64,000 nucleotides of DNA from Verrucomicrobiota bacterium (GCA_017301995.1 JAFLEH010000001.1:310001-374000), one strand, 5' to 3'; positions 9,685 to 19,647 are shown, numbered from the stretch's first letter. The notes: generated by a model not told the origin, from the letters alone. A program made the numbers and translations.

Positions 9685-9806
9685 GGTCGGAAAATGATTT
9701 GGCCCAATTCGCGGCGTAGCCATGTTGATGAAAGGTGCTTTCTTACTGGTTTCCGGATTCTGGCATCTGGCTTCTTGGCCCGATGGTGCCAAACCATTTT
9801 CCGACC
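9685..9806. repeat. MITE-like element with about 21-bp terminal inverted repeats
   Basis: The left end GGTCGGAAAATG (9685-9696) is perfectly inverted at 9795-9806. Continuing inwards, 7 of the next 9 positions also match, giving arms of about 21 bases around 80 bases of unique sequence. There is no coding potential inside. It lies in the 296-base gap between the PPC gene and the first restriction-gene remnant, that is at the left edge of the acquired island. No target-site duplication is obvious. The rest of the gap (9647-9684 and 9807-9942) shows nothing recognisable. It could be a miniature transposable element, a REP-type element or just a strong hairpin. Confidence 0.5.
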
Positions 9807-9942
9807 TGCAAACGCAGTGGAGCGGAAAACAAGGCCCCGCATCATGCCGGTTTCGCTGTCTGCCGCCTCCCCACATTCTGATTGCCCCCACCGCGACAAT
9901 CCGTAGTCTTGCGGCTGACCGGTTTTCCCAAATCCCGCCGCC

Positions 9943-10197
9943 ATGCCCGCCAAATCCCACGCCAAGCCTCCCCACGACACCCCGCCTGCGGCGCTGCGGG
10001 AGGATGGCTTAGTCGGCACCGGCTACGTCTGGCACACCACCGGCAGCGGCAAGACGCTCACCTCTTTCAAGGCCGCCACCCTGCTCAAGGAAAACGACCC
10101 CATCCACAAATGCGTCTTCGTCGTGGACCGCAGGGATCCGTTCCTCGGACAGATCTTCAGGGTGAAGGAAAATTCGCATATGGCCCTCTCTGCTTAA
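9943..10197 (+). pseudogene. Remnant of type I restriction endonuclease subunit HsdR
   Basis: The 84-codon frame contains [19 protein letters not shown] followed by [12 protein letters not shown], the helicase motif I block of HsdR. Matching residues lie at about 10015-10130. Intact HsdR proteins are around 1000 residues, so almost everything is missing. Sequence on both sides of the block ([12 protein letters not shown] at the front, [19 protein letters not shown] at the back) does not look like HsdR, which suggests deletion joints. The first ATG is probably not a functional start. It lies 6 bases before the nuclease gene of the island. Confidence 0.75.
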
Positions 10198-10203
10198 AAC
10201 TTA

Positions 10204-11300
10204 TGTCACTCGAAACCACACTAGCCGACATCACTTCACGGCTGCGTCAGGGGAAGTTCCCGAACGAGCAGGCCATTTCCCAAGGCATCGTCCTGCGCGT
10301 TTTCCAGGAACTCGGTTGGGACACATGGGACACCAATGTCGTCTGGCCTGAATATCAAACAGGTGAAGGTCGTGCGGATTTCGCGCTATGCTATCCGCCC
10401 TCGAAGCCAGCGATATTTACCGAAGTTAAACAACCCGGCAAAGCAGAAGACGCGGTGCGTCAGGCACTCGAATACGCTTTTCACACGGGTGTTCCATTCG
10501 TCGTGCTGACCGATGGAAGAACGTGGAGCTTCTACCTGCCAGCTGAGCAAGGCAGTTACGAGGACCGCCGCGTCTACAAGCTCGACCTCTACGAGCGTCC
10601 TCCCGCCGAGGCTGCCGAAGCGCTTCACCGCTACCTGGATTGCGCCATGGTCCAATCCGGCGAAGCGCTTGAGACTGCGCGAAAGGAATACCGCAGCCGC
10701 AATCGACAATCGCAGGCTAGAGCCGCCATTCCTGAGGCTTGGCGAGAATTGGTGGAAAAGGGCGACGAACTCCTCGTGGAGATTGTGACCAACGCGGTTG
10801 AGTCGCGAGCAGGCGTCCGACCAGACGACGACGATGTGGCGGAGTTTCTCGCAGGCCTCGGCAGGACAATCATCGTGGAAGCCGCACGCAGTAACACCAC
10901 GCAGCCAGGTAGCGGTGCTGCTTCCCGTTCGACGCCGGCGCGCACAACAAACGAAACAACCCGCAGCGGCAAGCTCGTGCTGCTTGGTCAGGCGCATACA
11001 TACCCCAACGCCAAGGATGCCATGGTCATCGTCCTTCGAGAACTCGCGAAATCCGATCCTTCGTTCCTCGAACGCTGCTCCCAACACCCAGACGCCCAAG
11101 GCCGCAAGCGCCGCTACATCGCACGAACAGCGGAAGAACTCTATCCCGACCGTGAAGACCTTCGAGAAATGCGCGACACTTTGCCGGGCGGCTGGCTTGT
11201 CGCTACCAATCTCAACAACGTGTTGAAGAAAACCATTATCCGCCTCGCTGCCGAGGTCGCTGGCTTAGGTTTCGGCAAGGATGTCGTTGTTGAATTTTGA
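10204..11300 (+). CDS. HsdR_N-type nuclease-domain protein of the island
   Basis: 365 residues from the ATG at 10204; the much longer in-frame reading upstream is not supported because it has no recognisable protein. The first 130 residues look like the HsdR_N/type I restriction endonuclease fold: GRADFALCYPPSKPAIFTEV followed by K gives D59, E74 and K76 as a PD-(D/E)xK set, and FVVLTDGRTWSFYLP follows. Residues of about 260-365 form a second conserved-looking domain (GKLVLLGQAHTYPNAKDAMV ... PGGWLVATNLNNVLKKTII) that I do not recognise. The gene ends a few bases before the helicase start, so the two are probably co-transcribed. Likely a DNA-cleaving effector or DNA-recognition subunit; this is inference from the fold. 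GC is lower than in the surrounding genes. Confidence 0.65.
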
Positions 11301-11322
11301 ACTTATCGCCAGGGAACTCGCC

Positions 11323-13419
11323 ATGCCATACAACCCAGCACGCGCTCTCGAACTTCTCCGCCTCGGCACTCAAAACCCGTGGGCGGCTTTTTGTGATGAT
11401 CAAGAGCAGGCAATTCAGCATGTGGTGGATGGGCGCGGTCGGTTGCTGGTGGTGCAGAAGACAGGTTGGGGAAAGAGTTCGGTGTATTTCATCGCGACCA
11501 AGCTGCTGCGCGAAGAAGGCATGGGGCCGGCGATTTTGATTTCACCCTTGCTGGCGCTCATGCGGAATCAGATCGCGGCGGCGGAGCGGATGGGCATTAG
11601 AGCGGTCACCATCCACTCGGGAAACCGAGATGATTGGGCGGCTATTGAAGGAGCAATCGCGCGAAACGAAGTGGACATCCTGCTCATCCACCCAAAGCGG
11701 CTGATGAACGACCAGTTCAACACCCAGGTGCTGGCTCGAATCGCCGCGACCGTCTCCATGGTGGTTATTGATGAGGCACACTGCATCTCGGACTGGGGGC
11801 ACGATTTTGTTCCCGAGTATCGGCTCATCGAGCGGCGGATTCGTCTCCTCCCACAGAACGTCCGCGTGCTGGCTACCACTGCGACGGCGAACAACCGGGT
11901 AATGGAGGATTTGCAGACCGTGCTGGGTCCGAATCTCGCGGTCTCCCGTGGGGATCTAAGCCGCTCGACATTGCTGCTCCAAACAATGCGGATGCCGAGC
12001 CAGGCGGAGCGACTGGCGTGGCTCGCGACGCACCTCCCGACGATTCCGGGGAGTGGCATCATCTACGCCCTGACGCAGCGAGATGCCGAGCGCGTGGCCG
12101 AGTGGCTGCGGATGCGCGGACTCGCCGTCGAGGCTTACCATAGTGGTCTCGCGCCGGAACGTGCCAACGCCTTGGAAGATGCACTTCTCGCGAACGAGGT
12201 GAAGGCGTTGGTGGCGACAACGAAGCTGGGCATGGGTTTCGACAAACCCGATCTTGCCTTCGTCATTCACTATCAGACGCCCGGTTCGGTCGTGGCCTAC
12301 TATCAACAGGTGGGCCGTGCCGGGCGTAATCTTCCCGCAGCGCTTCCCGGAGCACACGGAGTTTTGCTCAGTGGCAGAGAAGATACCAACATCACGAGTT
12401 TCTTCATTGAAAGCGCCTTTCCCACTCGGGACGAAGTGGCGGCGGTGTTGGCCGCGCTCGGAGCGGAGGCTGATGGACTTTCGGTCAACGGACTGATGGA
12501 GCGAGTGAACGTCAGCTTCGGCAGAATTGATAAGGCACTGCTACTTTTGTCACTGGAATCGCCTTCACCGATAGCCAAGCAAGATAGCAAATGGACTCTG
12601 ACCGCAGCGAACCTGAGCGAAGAGTTTTGGCAGCGGGCGGAGCGCCTGACGGCGTTGCGTCAAACGGAGCAGGCACAGATGCAGGAATACGCTCAGCTCC
12701 AAAACGGGCACATGGAGTTTCTGATTCGAGCCCTCGATGGAGATCCCGGTTCGTATCACGCCCCCAATCTCGCACCACTCTCATCAACGGTGGACGAACG
12801 TGTTGCCAGGGAGGCCGTAGCATTCTTGCGCCGGACCAGCCTACCGCTGGAACCTCGCAAGAAATGGCCGCCAGGGGGGCTCGCGGGTCTCGGCGTTCGC
12901 GGCAACACAAACATCACACCAGAGCAAAATCTTCAGCCCGGCAAGATTCTCTGCATGTGGGGAGATGCTGGCTGGGGAGAGTCAGTTCGGCTGGGCAAGT
13001 ATCGCGATGGTCATTTCTCGAATGACTTGGTGACGGCGTGTGCCGCTCTGATTCGGGAGTGGGCTCCCGCTCCTGCGCCCCAATGGGTGACGAGTATTCC
13101 TTCCATCCGCCACCCAAACCTCGTGCCCGACTTTGCACAGCGATTAGCTACCGCTTTGAACTTACCGTTTCATCCCGTGCTCCAAAAGACAGACGCACGT
13201 CCGCCACAGAAAGAGATGGCGAACAGCAGTCAGCAAGCCCGGAATGTTGACGGTTCATTGCGGATTCATGGAAACGTGCCGGCCGGTCCCGTGTTGCTCG
13301 TGGATGACATGGTCGATTCAAGGTGGACCCTGACGGTCGCCGCTTATCTTTTAACCTCCAACGGCAGCGGGCCAGTGTATCCTCTGGCGCTGGCTTCAAC
13401 TGCAAACTCTGACGAATGA
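11323..13419 (+). CDS. RecQ-like DNA helicase fused to a phosphoribosyltransferase domain
   Basis: 698 residues. The ATG at 11323 is chosen over that at 11281 because AGGGAA lies 6 bases before it and it avoids overlapping the previous gene. Helicase motifs: motif I QKTGWGKS (45-52; RecQ normally has TGxGKS after MPT), [13 protein letters not shown] (150-162) typical of Rec[15 protein letters not shown] (298-310), and QQVGRAGR (328-335). The Cys4 zinc subdomain expected after the helicase core is not visible: the region around 440-480 has no cysteine. Residues of about 540-698 are a phosphoribosyltransferase domain with the PRPP loop [15 protein letters not shown] (657-671). The stop overlaps the next ATG by 4 bases. 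A SF2 helicase joined to a PRTase recalls the ComFA and ComFC competence proteins. Confidence 0.82.
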   Translation: MPYNPARALELLRLGTQNPWAAFCDDQEQAIQHVVDGRGRLLVVQKTGWGKSSVYFIATKLLREEGMGPAILISPLLALMRNQIAAAERMGIRAVTIHSGNRDDWAAIEGAIARNEVDILLIHPKRLMNDQFNTQVLARIAATVSMVVIDEAHCISDWGHDFVPEYRLIERRIRLLPQNVRVLATTATANNRVMEDLQTVLGPNLAVSRGDLSRSTLLLQTMRMPSQAERLAWLATHLPTIPGSGIIYALTQRDAERVAEWLRMRGLAVEAYHSGLAPERANALEDALLANEVKALVATTKLGMGFDKPDLAFVIHYQTPGSVVAYYQQVGRAGRNLPAALPGAHGVLLSGREDTNITSFFIESAFPTRDEVAAVLAALGAEADGLSVNGLMERVNVSFGRIDKALLLLSLESPSPIAKQDSKWTLTAANLSEEFWQRAERLTALRQTEQAQMQEYAQLQNGHMEFLIRALDGDPGSYHAPNLAPLSSTVDERVAREAVAFLRRTSLPLEPRKKWPPGGLAGLGVRGNTNITPEQNLQPGKILCMWGDAGWGESVRLGKYRDGHFSNDLVTACAALIREWAPAPAPQWVTSIPSIRHPNLVPDFAQRLATALNLPFHPVLQKTDARPPQKEMANSSQQARNVDGSLRIHGNVPAGPVLLVDDMVDSRWTLTVAAYLLTSNGSGPVYPLALASTANSDE

Positions 13420-14720
13420 TCGAGCCTTTGACACCAAACACGCAGGCTATCCTGCTGCTGACCGCTCCGCTGATTGCCGGACGCGGTGAGACTTCACGCG
13501 AACTGCTGAGTCTGGGCGAATACAACAAGCTCGCCCTCATTCTGCGCCAAAAGCAGAAGCAGCCAGCGGACCTGCTCGCACAGGATGCCGCGGAGTTGAT
13601 CGAAGTTTGCGCCCAGCTTTTCGGACGGGCGCGGCTGGATGCGCTGCTCGGTCGCGGTTTCCTCCTCAGTCAGGCTGTGGAGCGGTGGAACGCGCGGGCG
13701 ATCTGGGTGATCAGCCGGGCCGACGCCAAGTATCCGAGGCGGCTAAAAGTAAAGCTCAAGGAAGATGCTCCGCCGCTGCTTTACGGTTGCGGGGACATTG
13801 CTCTGCTGGAGAAAGGCGGCTTGGCGGTCGTCGGCTCGCGGCATGTCGATGATGAATTGATCAGCTACACGGAGAATGTGGGTAGGTTGAGCGCGGAGGC
13901 GCATCGTTCCATCGTCTCCGGCGGTGCCAAGGGGATCGACCGGGCGGCGATGCACGGTGCGCTGATGGCCGGTGGAGATGTGGCCGGAGTGATGGCGGAC
14001 AGTTTGGATAAGGCTGCCTTGGCCCGCGACAATCGGGATTCGCTGATGGAAGGCCGACTCGTGCTGGTATCTCCCTACGATCCAGCAGCGGGCTTCAATG
14101 TGGGGCACGCCATGCAGCGGAATAAGCTCATCTACGCTCTGGCAGATGCGGCTTTGGTGGTGACGTCGGATTTTGAGAAAGGAGGAACATGGGCAGGAGC
14201 CATCGAGCAACTCGACCGTTTGCACTTCGTGCCGGTTTTTGTCCGCAACGGAGCCAATGTAGGCAAAGGTAACTTGGCTCTTCTAAATCGAGGCGGCAAG
14301 CCATGGCCTAATCCGCAAAGTGGGACCGAGTTCGGTCGGGCGCTCATCGCTGCGGCTGAGTCAGTCGCTGCGGAGCCTAAACAAGAAATGCTACCGCTTA
14401 CCCTGCGGGAGGCCCCAACCGTTTATGAAGCCACTCCTTTGGCAAAGCCCATTGAAGCAGTGTCGGAAACGATCGAACCAGCGGCAACCGACACGAAAAC
14501 ATCACCCGATGCAGAGTTATTGAACGCAGTGCGGGAGATTCTTCGACGCGAACTTGCCGAAGCTCGCACGGAAGAAGAAGTAGCAGCTCTGCTGGTCGTT
14601 ACGAAACCACAGGCAAAGGCTTGGCTCGCTCAATTGGTGGAAGAAGCAGTGCTGGAGAAAGTCACCAAACCAAAGCCGGTGCGCTACCGCACAACCAGCA
14701 AGATTGATCGGCTGCTCTGA
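13416..14720 (+). CDS. DprA/Smf-like (SLOG-fold) protein with C-terminal winged helix
   Basis: 434 residues, start overlapping the helicase stop (ATGA). The central domain has the DprA/Smf Rossmann signature: [14 protein letters not shown] (137-150) and [18 protein letters not shown] (166-183), followed by [16 protein letters not shown] and KGGTWAGA. The N-terminal 100 residues are helical, as in DprA, and residues of about 370-434 look like a small winged-helix domain. True DprA loads RecA onto incoming single-stranded DNA. SLOG-fold proteins also occur in bacterial conflict systems as nucleotide- or DNA-sensing modules. Its coupling to a helicase-PRTase and a nuclease inside a restriction-gene remnant makes the second context more likely here, but that is inference. 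Confidence 0.8.
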   Translation: MIEPLTPNTQAILLLTAPLIAGRGETSRELLSLGEYNKLALILRQKQKQPADLLAQDAAELIEVCAQLFGRARLDALLGRGFLLSQAVERWNARAIWVISRADAKYPRRLKVKLKEDAPPLLYGCGDIALLEKGGLAVVGSRHVDDELISYTENVGRLSAEAHRSIVSGGAKGIDRAAMHGALMAGGDVAGVMADSLDKAALARDNRDSLMEGRLVLVSPYDPAAGFNVGHAMQRNKLIYALADAALVVTSDFEKGGTWAGAIEQLDRLHFVPVFVRNGANVGKGNLALLNRGGKPWPNPQSGTEFGRALIAAAESVAAEPKQEMLPLTLREAPTVYEATPLAKPIEAVSETIEPAATDTKTSPDAELLNAVREILRRELAEARTEEEVAALLVVTKPQAKAWLAQLVEEAVLEKVTKPKPVRYRTTSKIDRLL

Positions 14721-15175
14721 GCGCCGAAGGGCTCGCCGGGTTCTCCACCGAGGTGGATGTGCTGGGCTATGCCTGTGAATATCTGATCGGCCAGTTCGCC
14801 GCTGGGGCGGGCAAGAAAGCGGGCGAACCGGAGCGCAGCGGAGATAGCCAGCCGCAGGCTGCCCGAAGGGTGAACGAAGTGAGGCAATTCGACGCACCGC
14901 AACAGATTTCCAGCGTGCTCTACGCCATCGCGACGCTGGACAGCAAAGAACCGAAGACGGGCACCAAGAAGCGGTTGGAAAGCGTGATGGACATGGCCTG
15001 CGGCTCCGGCTCGCTGATCCTGAATGTGCGGCACCGGATAAAGGACGCGGGCGGCACCATCGGCAAAATCCTCGGCAGGAGAAGAACATCACCACCTACA
15101 ACCTCGCCCGCATGAACATGCTGCTGCACGTGGTGAAGGACGCGGGGGGGGAGATTTTCCACGGCGATATTTTCG
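14714..15175 (+). pseudogene. Decayed type I DNA methyltransferase subunit HsdM
   Basis: Fragment of an N6-adenine methyltransferase: TEVDVLGYACEYLIGQFAAG, KKRLESVMDMACGSGSLILN (SAM-binding motif region), then RIKDAGGTIGKILG. At about 15076 one base appears missing, and the protein resumes in another frame as NITTYNLARMNMLLHVVKDA and GEIFHGDIF. About 60 bases (roughly 14829-14890) interrupt the block where intact HsdM has FYTPQQ, here read FDAPQQISSVL. Both the front (the first 200 or so residues) and the back of the gene are gone. It occupies almost all of the 479-base gap between the DprA-like gene and the beta-helix gene. It matches the hsdR remnant on the other side of the three intact genes. 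Confidence 0.8.
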
Positions 15176-15199
15176 GACACTTCGCAACGTATCGGCTGC

Positions 15200-17317
15200 A
15201 TGGATTTTTCCCGAATGTGTGCGTTTTGGGTTCTTCCCGGCATCGCCGTGGCAGCATCACCCTCCGTGGTTGATTCGCAGGATCAGCCCCTGCCCAAGCC
15301 CGGACGGGTGCTCCACGTTTCCGCCGCCGGCAAGGCGGGAAACGATGGTGCCGCAACCTCGCCGCTCGACTCTCCCGAAGCCGCGCGCGATGCCATCCGC
15401 GCGCTGAAGAAACGCGGCCCGCTCCCCGCGGGCGGCGTGCTCGTGGACATCGCCGACGGGACCTATCCGCTCAAAGGCACGCTCGCCCTGACCGCGGAGG
15501 ATTCGGGTACCGCGGAGTCGCCCATCGTCTATCAGGGAAGTGCGGCGTCACGCTGCCTTTTCACCGGGGACACCGCTCTAACCGGCTTTGCCAGGGTCAC
15601 CGATCCCGCGTTGTTGGCGCGCCTGCCGGAGAGCGCCCGAGACAAGGTCTGGCAGGTCTCGCTGAAGTCCGCCGGCATCGGATCGGTTCCTCCGCCCCGC
15701 CTCGGCGGTTTCGGCAGCGGTCGCGGATTCCACACCACCCCGGCGGTCCGACTGTTCGCCGGTGACCGCGAACTTCCGCTCGCCCGCTGGCCTAACACCG
15801 GAGACGTTGTGATCGGGAAAATCCTCGAACCCGATGACCACCAGATCCACGGCATCAAGGGAAGCAAGACCGGACGTTTCACCTGCGCGACCGACCGGAT
15901 GGCCCGCTGGACCGCCGATCCGGACATCATCCTGCACGGGTATTGGTTCTGGGACTGGGCGGAATCGCGCGAGGTGGTGAAATCGATCAACCCGGAAACC
16001 CGCGAGATCGTCCTCGAACCGCCGTTTCACACCTACGGTTACCGCCCCGGCCAACCGTTTCACGCCACCAATCTCTTTTCGGAAATCGACGAACCCGGCG
16101 AGTGGTATATCGACCGCGCCACGCTGACGCTTTACGTCCATGCCATGAAGGATTGGCCCGCCGCCGGCAACAGCCTAACCGGCAAGGGCCCGGACGGACT
16201 GCGCCTTTCCCTAACCACCTTCCCGGCGGTGACGGTCGAGAAGGCCGGTCATATCCGCTTCCACCGCATCACCTGGAGCGGCGGCGCGGCGGATGGGGTT
16301 CGGGTGAAAGACTCCGACAACATCGTTTTCCGGGGCTGCCGGTTCTCACGGCTCGGCGGCGATGCCCTGACTCTATCCGGCGGATCGGCCTGCGGTGTGG
16401 TTTCCTGCGACTTTGATCTAACCGGACGCGGCGGCGCCATCATCGGCGGAGGCGACCGCAAGACCCTGACACCCGGCCGCCATTTCATCACCAACTGCCG
16501 GTTTCACCACCTGTCGTGCGTCGATCCCACCTACACACCCGCCGTGCTGGTGACCGGCGTGGGCCACCGGATCAGCCACAACCAGATCCACGATATCCCC
16601 AGCAGCGCCATCCGCGTGGGTGGAAACGATCATGTCATCGAGTTCAACGATGTCTCGCGGGTGGTGCTGGAGTCCGATGACCAGGGCGCGGTCGATATGT
16701 GGGGAGACCCGACCCTGCGCGGCAATGTGTTCCGCTACAACCGCTGGCGCGACATCGGCCCCGGCGCGGACGGCGCCAAGCCGAAGCTCGGCCGCGCGGC
16801 GATCCGTTTCGACGACGCGATCTCCGGCCAGTTGGTGGAACACAATCTGTTCGAGCGCTGCGGCGCCGGCGGATCGTGGTTCGGCGCCATCCAGATCCAC
16901 GGCGGACGCGACCAGATCATCCGCAACAACCTGTTCATCGGCTGCTCCGCCGCGGTTTCCTTCAGCGCCTGGCAACCGGACCGCTGGCGGGCGTTTGTCT
17001 CCCCGAAGTTCCCCTCCCCCGAACTCGACCGCGATCTCTACCTGAAACGCTATCCGCAACTCGCCGATCTGACCGAAAACGCGAATGCCAACACCGTCAC
17101 CGACAATCTGGCCGTCGGCTGCCCGACGTTCATCCTGCGCCCACCTTCCAACATCACCGACCGCGGCAACACCCTCGAAGCCGCCACGAAGTTCGCCGGG
17201 TTTCCCGAAGAACTCTGCCGCCGCGCCGGAATCGATCCCGCCCTGCTGCTCAAGGCCGGACTCTATCCGGATCCCTGGCATCCCCGCGCCACAACCGGAC
17301 CATCCTCCCAGCCATGA
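15200..17317 (+). CDS. Secreted right-handed beta-helix protein
   Basis: 705 residues from the ATG at 15200. The N-terminus (MDFSRMCAFWVLPGIAVAAS) can serve as a short signal peptide, but the gene begins right at the end of the hsdM remnant and its native 5' end may have been lost or replaced. From about residue 35 it shows the HVSAAGKAGNDG opening and the DSPEAARDAIRALKKRG segment of parallel beta-helix carbohydrate-active proteins, then repeated coils of the type NIVFRGCRFSRLGGDALTLS, SHNQIHDIPSSAIRVGGNDH and IIRNNLFIGCSAAVSF. Probably a polysaccharide lyase or glycoside hydrolase; no specific family is assigned. The stop overlaps the start of the GH92 gene (ATGA), so the two act in one glycan-degrading unit. 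Confidence 0.75.
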   Translation: MDFSRMCAFWVLPGIAVAASPSVVDSQDQPLPKPGRVLHVSAAGKAGNDGAATSPLDSPEAARDAIRALKKRGPLPAGGVLVDIADGTYPLKGTLALTAEDSGTAESPIVYQGSAASRCLFTGDTALTGFARVTDPALLARLPESARDKVWQVSLKSAGIGSVPPPRLGGFGSGRGFHTTPAVRLFAGDRELPLARWPNTGDVVIGKILEPDDHQIHGIKGSKTGRFTCATDRMARWTADPDIILHGYWFWDWAESREVVKSINPETREIVLEPPFHTYGYRPGQPFHATNLFSEIDEPGEWYIDRATLTLYVHAMKDWPAAGNSLTGKGPDGLRLSLTTFPAVTVEKAGHIRFHRITWSGGAADGVRVKDSDNIVFRGCRFSRLGGDALTLSGGSACGVVSCDFDLTGRGGAIIGGGDRKTLTPGRHFITNCRFHHLSCVDPTYTPAVLVTGVGHRISHNQIHDIPSSAIRVGGNDHVIEFNDVSRVVLESDDQGAVDMWGDPTLRGNVFRYNRWRDIGPGADGAKPKLGRAAIRFDDAISGQLVEHNLFERCGAGGSWFGAIQIHGGRDQIIRNNLFIGCSAAVSFSAWQPDRWRAFVSPKFPSPELDRDLYLKRYPQLADLTENANANTVTDNLAVGCPTFILRPPSNITDRGNTLEAATKFAGFPEELCRRAGIDPALLLKAGLYPDPWHPRATTGPSSQP

Positions 17318-19611
17318 AACCGAACCAACCTGTTTCCCTCCGCGCGCTGCTTTGCTGCGCCGTTGTTCTAACATCCAACTCCGCCCGTGGCGAAGAATCC
17401 GCAGGACGCATCCCCGCGCCGCCGCCGGACGCGCGGGAGGTCGATTGCGTCAACCCGTTCATCGGCGCGATCACCGAGTCCCGGAAAATCGGCTCGGCAA
17501 GCCGCGGCAAGACGTTTCCCGGCGCGGCCACGCCCTATGGCTTGGTCCAGCTCAGTCCGGATACCATCAGCGAAGGCGACAACGGACCCGGCTACAACTT
17601 CGAGCACGAGACAATCATGGGGTTCAGTTTCACCCACATGAGCGGCATCGGCTGGTATGGCGACCTCGGCAACCTGCTCGTGACGCCCACCACCGGACCG
17701 CTCAAAACGAGCTACGGCGAAACCAACAGACCCGGCAGCGGCTATCTTTCCCGCAAGGCCGATGAGACCGCCGCGGCCGGATATTACGCCGTGACCCTAA
17801 CGGACTACGGCATCCGCGCCGAGCTAACCGCCGCGCCGCGCAGCGGTATGCTGCGGTTCACGTTTCCGGAGAACCCGCAATCGCGCATCCAGATCGACCT
17901 CGCCCGCCGCATCGGCGGCACGGCGGTCGCCCAGTCGGTTAGGGTGGTGTCGGCGAACGCGGTGGAAGGCTGGATGCGCTGCACCCGCGACGGCGGCGGC
18001 TGGGGCAACGGCGACGGCCAACCGAACTACACGGTCTATTTCCACGCGGAATTCAGCAAACCCATGGCCGACTTCGGCGTTTGGGAGGCGGCCATTCCCG
18101 AAGGCAAGCCGCGCAAGCACCAGCAGCACGACCCGGCGTTTCTCGAAACCATGGCGAAAGCCGCCGTCATGCCCGGTTGCCGGGAACGGGAGGGAAAACA
18201 CATCGGCTTCTACACCGAGTTTCCCACCACCGCCGGCGAGCGGGTCCTGATGAAAGCCGGAATCTCGTTTGTTAGCATAAATGGGGCCCGTGAGAATCTC
18301 CGGCATGACATTTCCGGATGGGACTTCGACAAGGTCCGCGCCGCCGCCCGCGATCTATGGCAGCGTGAACTCTCCCGCATCACGGTTTCCGGCGGCACAC
18401 CGCAACAACGGGTGGCGTTCCACACCGCCATGTATCACGCCATGATCGACCCGCGTTGTTTCGCCGACGCCGACGGTTCCTATCCGGGCGGCGACGAGGC
18501 GCGCAGGCCCCGCCGCAGCGACCGCTACACCCGCCGCACGATCTTCAGCGGCTGGGATGTCTATCGCAGCCACTATCCGCTGATGACCCTCATCGCGCCG
18601 GGCGTCGTCGGCGACAGCATCAGCTCGCTCTGCGATCTGGCGGAAGAGTCCGGCAAGGGCTATCTGGAACGCTGGGAGTTCCTCAACGCCTACAGCGGAT
18701 GCATGAACGGAAACCCCGCCGTGATCGCCATCAACGACGCCTATCAGAAAGGATTGCGCAATTTCGATGTGGAAAAAGCCTATCGGCTGTCGAAACGGAC
18801 CTGCGAGAAGATCAACGCGGGCGAGAAGGGATTCTCCGGCAATCTATCCGACACCGGCGAATACAATCTGGCCGACTGGTCGATTTCGCGGTTCGCCGGG
18901 AGTCTCGGCAAAACCGAGGATGCCGGTCGTTTTCTCGAACGCAGCCGCGGCTGGCGCCAGCTCTACGATCCCGCCACGGGCTGGTTCAAGGGCGGATGCG
19001 TGGAGTCCAATCCCAACCAGCAGGGATGGTTTGTCCCGCATGACATCCCGGGGCTCATCGGGCAAGTGGGCGGCCAGGAAAAATTCCTCACCCGCCTAAC
19101 GGACTTCTTCGCCCGCACGCCGGACGTCACCAAGTGGAACGAGTTATACAATCACGCCAACGAACCGGTGCATTTCATGCCATTTCTTTTCAATCGGGCC
19201 GGCGCGCCATGGCTCACCCAGAAATGGGTGCGATTCATCAGCGAGCGCGCCTATGGCGACGATCCCTACAACGGCCTCTGCGGCGACGAGGACGTCGGCC
19301 AGATGTCCGCTTGGTTCATCCTCGCCGCGTCCGGACTGCACCAGGCCTGCCCCGGTGATCCCCGCTACGAGATCTTCACCCCGCTCTTCGACCGAGTGGA
19401 AATCCGGATCGACCCGATCTATGGAAAGGACCGCACTTTCGTCATCACCACCCGAGGCAACGGACCCGGCGAACGCTATATCCGCTCAGCCACCCTCAAC
19501 GGCAAACCGCTCAACCGCTGTTGGCTCAGCCACCGCGAAATCGTCGCAGGTGGTACCCTCGAATTCGACCTCGCTGCCGAACCCAACAAATCCTGGGGAC
19601 TCGGCGATTGA
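17314..19611 (+). CDS. GH92-family alpha-mannosidase, secreted
   Basis: 765 residues from the ATG at 17314, translationally coupled to the beta-helix gene. A signal peptide (LRALLCCAVVLTSNSARG) is followed by the GH92 start DCVNPFIGAITES, RGKTFPGAATPYGLVQLSPD, GFSFTHMSGIGWYGDLGNLL, and in the catalytic half HTAMYHAMIDPR, FSGWDVYRSHYPLMTL, NEPVHFMPFLFN and GDEDVGQMSAWFILAASG. Enzymes of this calcium-dependent exo-acting family remove mannose from alpha-mannans or N-glycans. The length is normal for the family and no active-site loss was noticed. With the beta-helix neighbour it suggests use of mannose-containing polysaccharide or glycoprotein. Confidence 0.93.
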   Translation: MKPNQPVSLRALLCCAVVLTSNSARGEESAGRIPAPPPDAREVDCVNPFIGAITESRKIGSASRGKTFPGAATPYGLVQLSPDTISEGDNGPGYNFEHETIMGFSFTHMSGIGWYGDLGNLLVTPTTGPLKTSYGETNRPGSGYLSRKADETAAAGYYAVTLTDYGIRAELTAAPRSGMLRFTFPENPQSRIQIDLARRIGGTAVAQSVRVVSANAVEGWMRCTRDGGGWGNGDGQPNYTVYFHAEFSKPMADFGVWEAAIPEGKPRKHQQHDPAFLETMAKAAVMPGCREREGKHIGFYTEFPTTAGERVLMKAGISFVSINGARENLRHDISGWDFDKVRAAARDLWQRELSRITVSGGTPQQRVAFHTAMYHAMIDPRCFADADGSYPGGDEARRPRRSDRYTRRTIFSGWDVYRSHYPLMTLIAPGVVGDSISSLCDLAEESGKGYLERWEFLNAYSGCMNGNPAVIAINDAYQKGLRNFDVEKAYRLSKRTCEKINAGEKGFSGNLSDTGEYNLADWSISRFAGSLGKTEDAGRFLERSRGWRQLYDPATGWFKGGCVESNPNQQGWFVPHDIPGLIGQVGGQEKFLTRLTDFFARTPDVTKWNELYNHANEPVHFMPFLFNRAGAPWLTQKWVRFISERAYGDDPYNGLCGDEDVGQMSAWFILAASGLHQACPGDPRYEIFTPLFDRVEIRIDPIYGKDRTFVITTRGNGPGERYIRSATLNGKPLNRCWLSHREIVAGGTLEFDLAAEPNKSWGLGD

Positions 19612-19647
19612 CCGAACCCAGCTAACAATCCACACCCGCGCCTGATC

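Noticed and set aside
9722..10012. Small open frames in the gap before the hsdR remnant
   Set aside because: They cross the inverted repeats of the MITE-like element and have no protein-like features.
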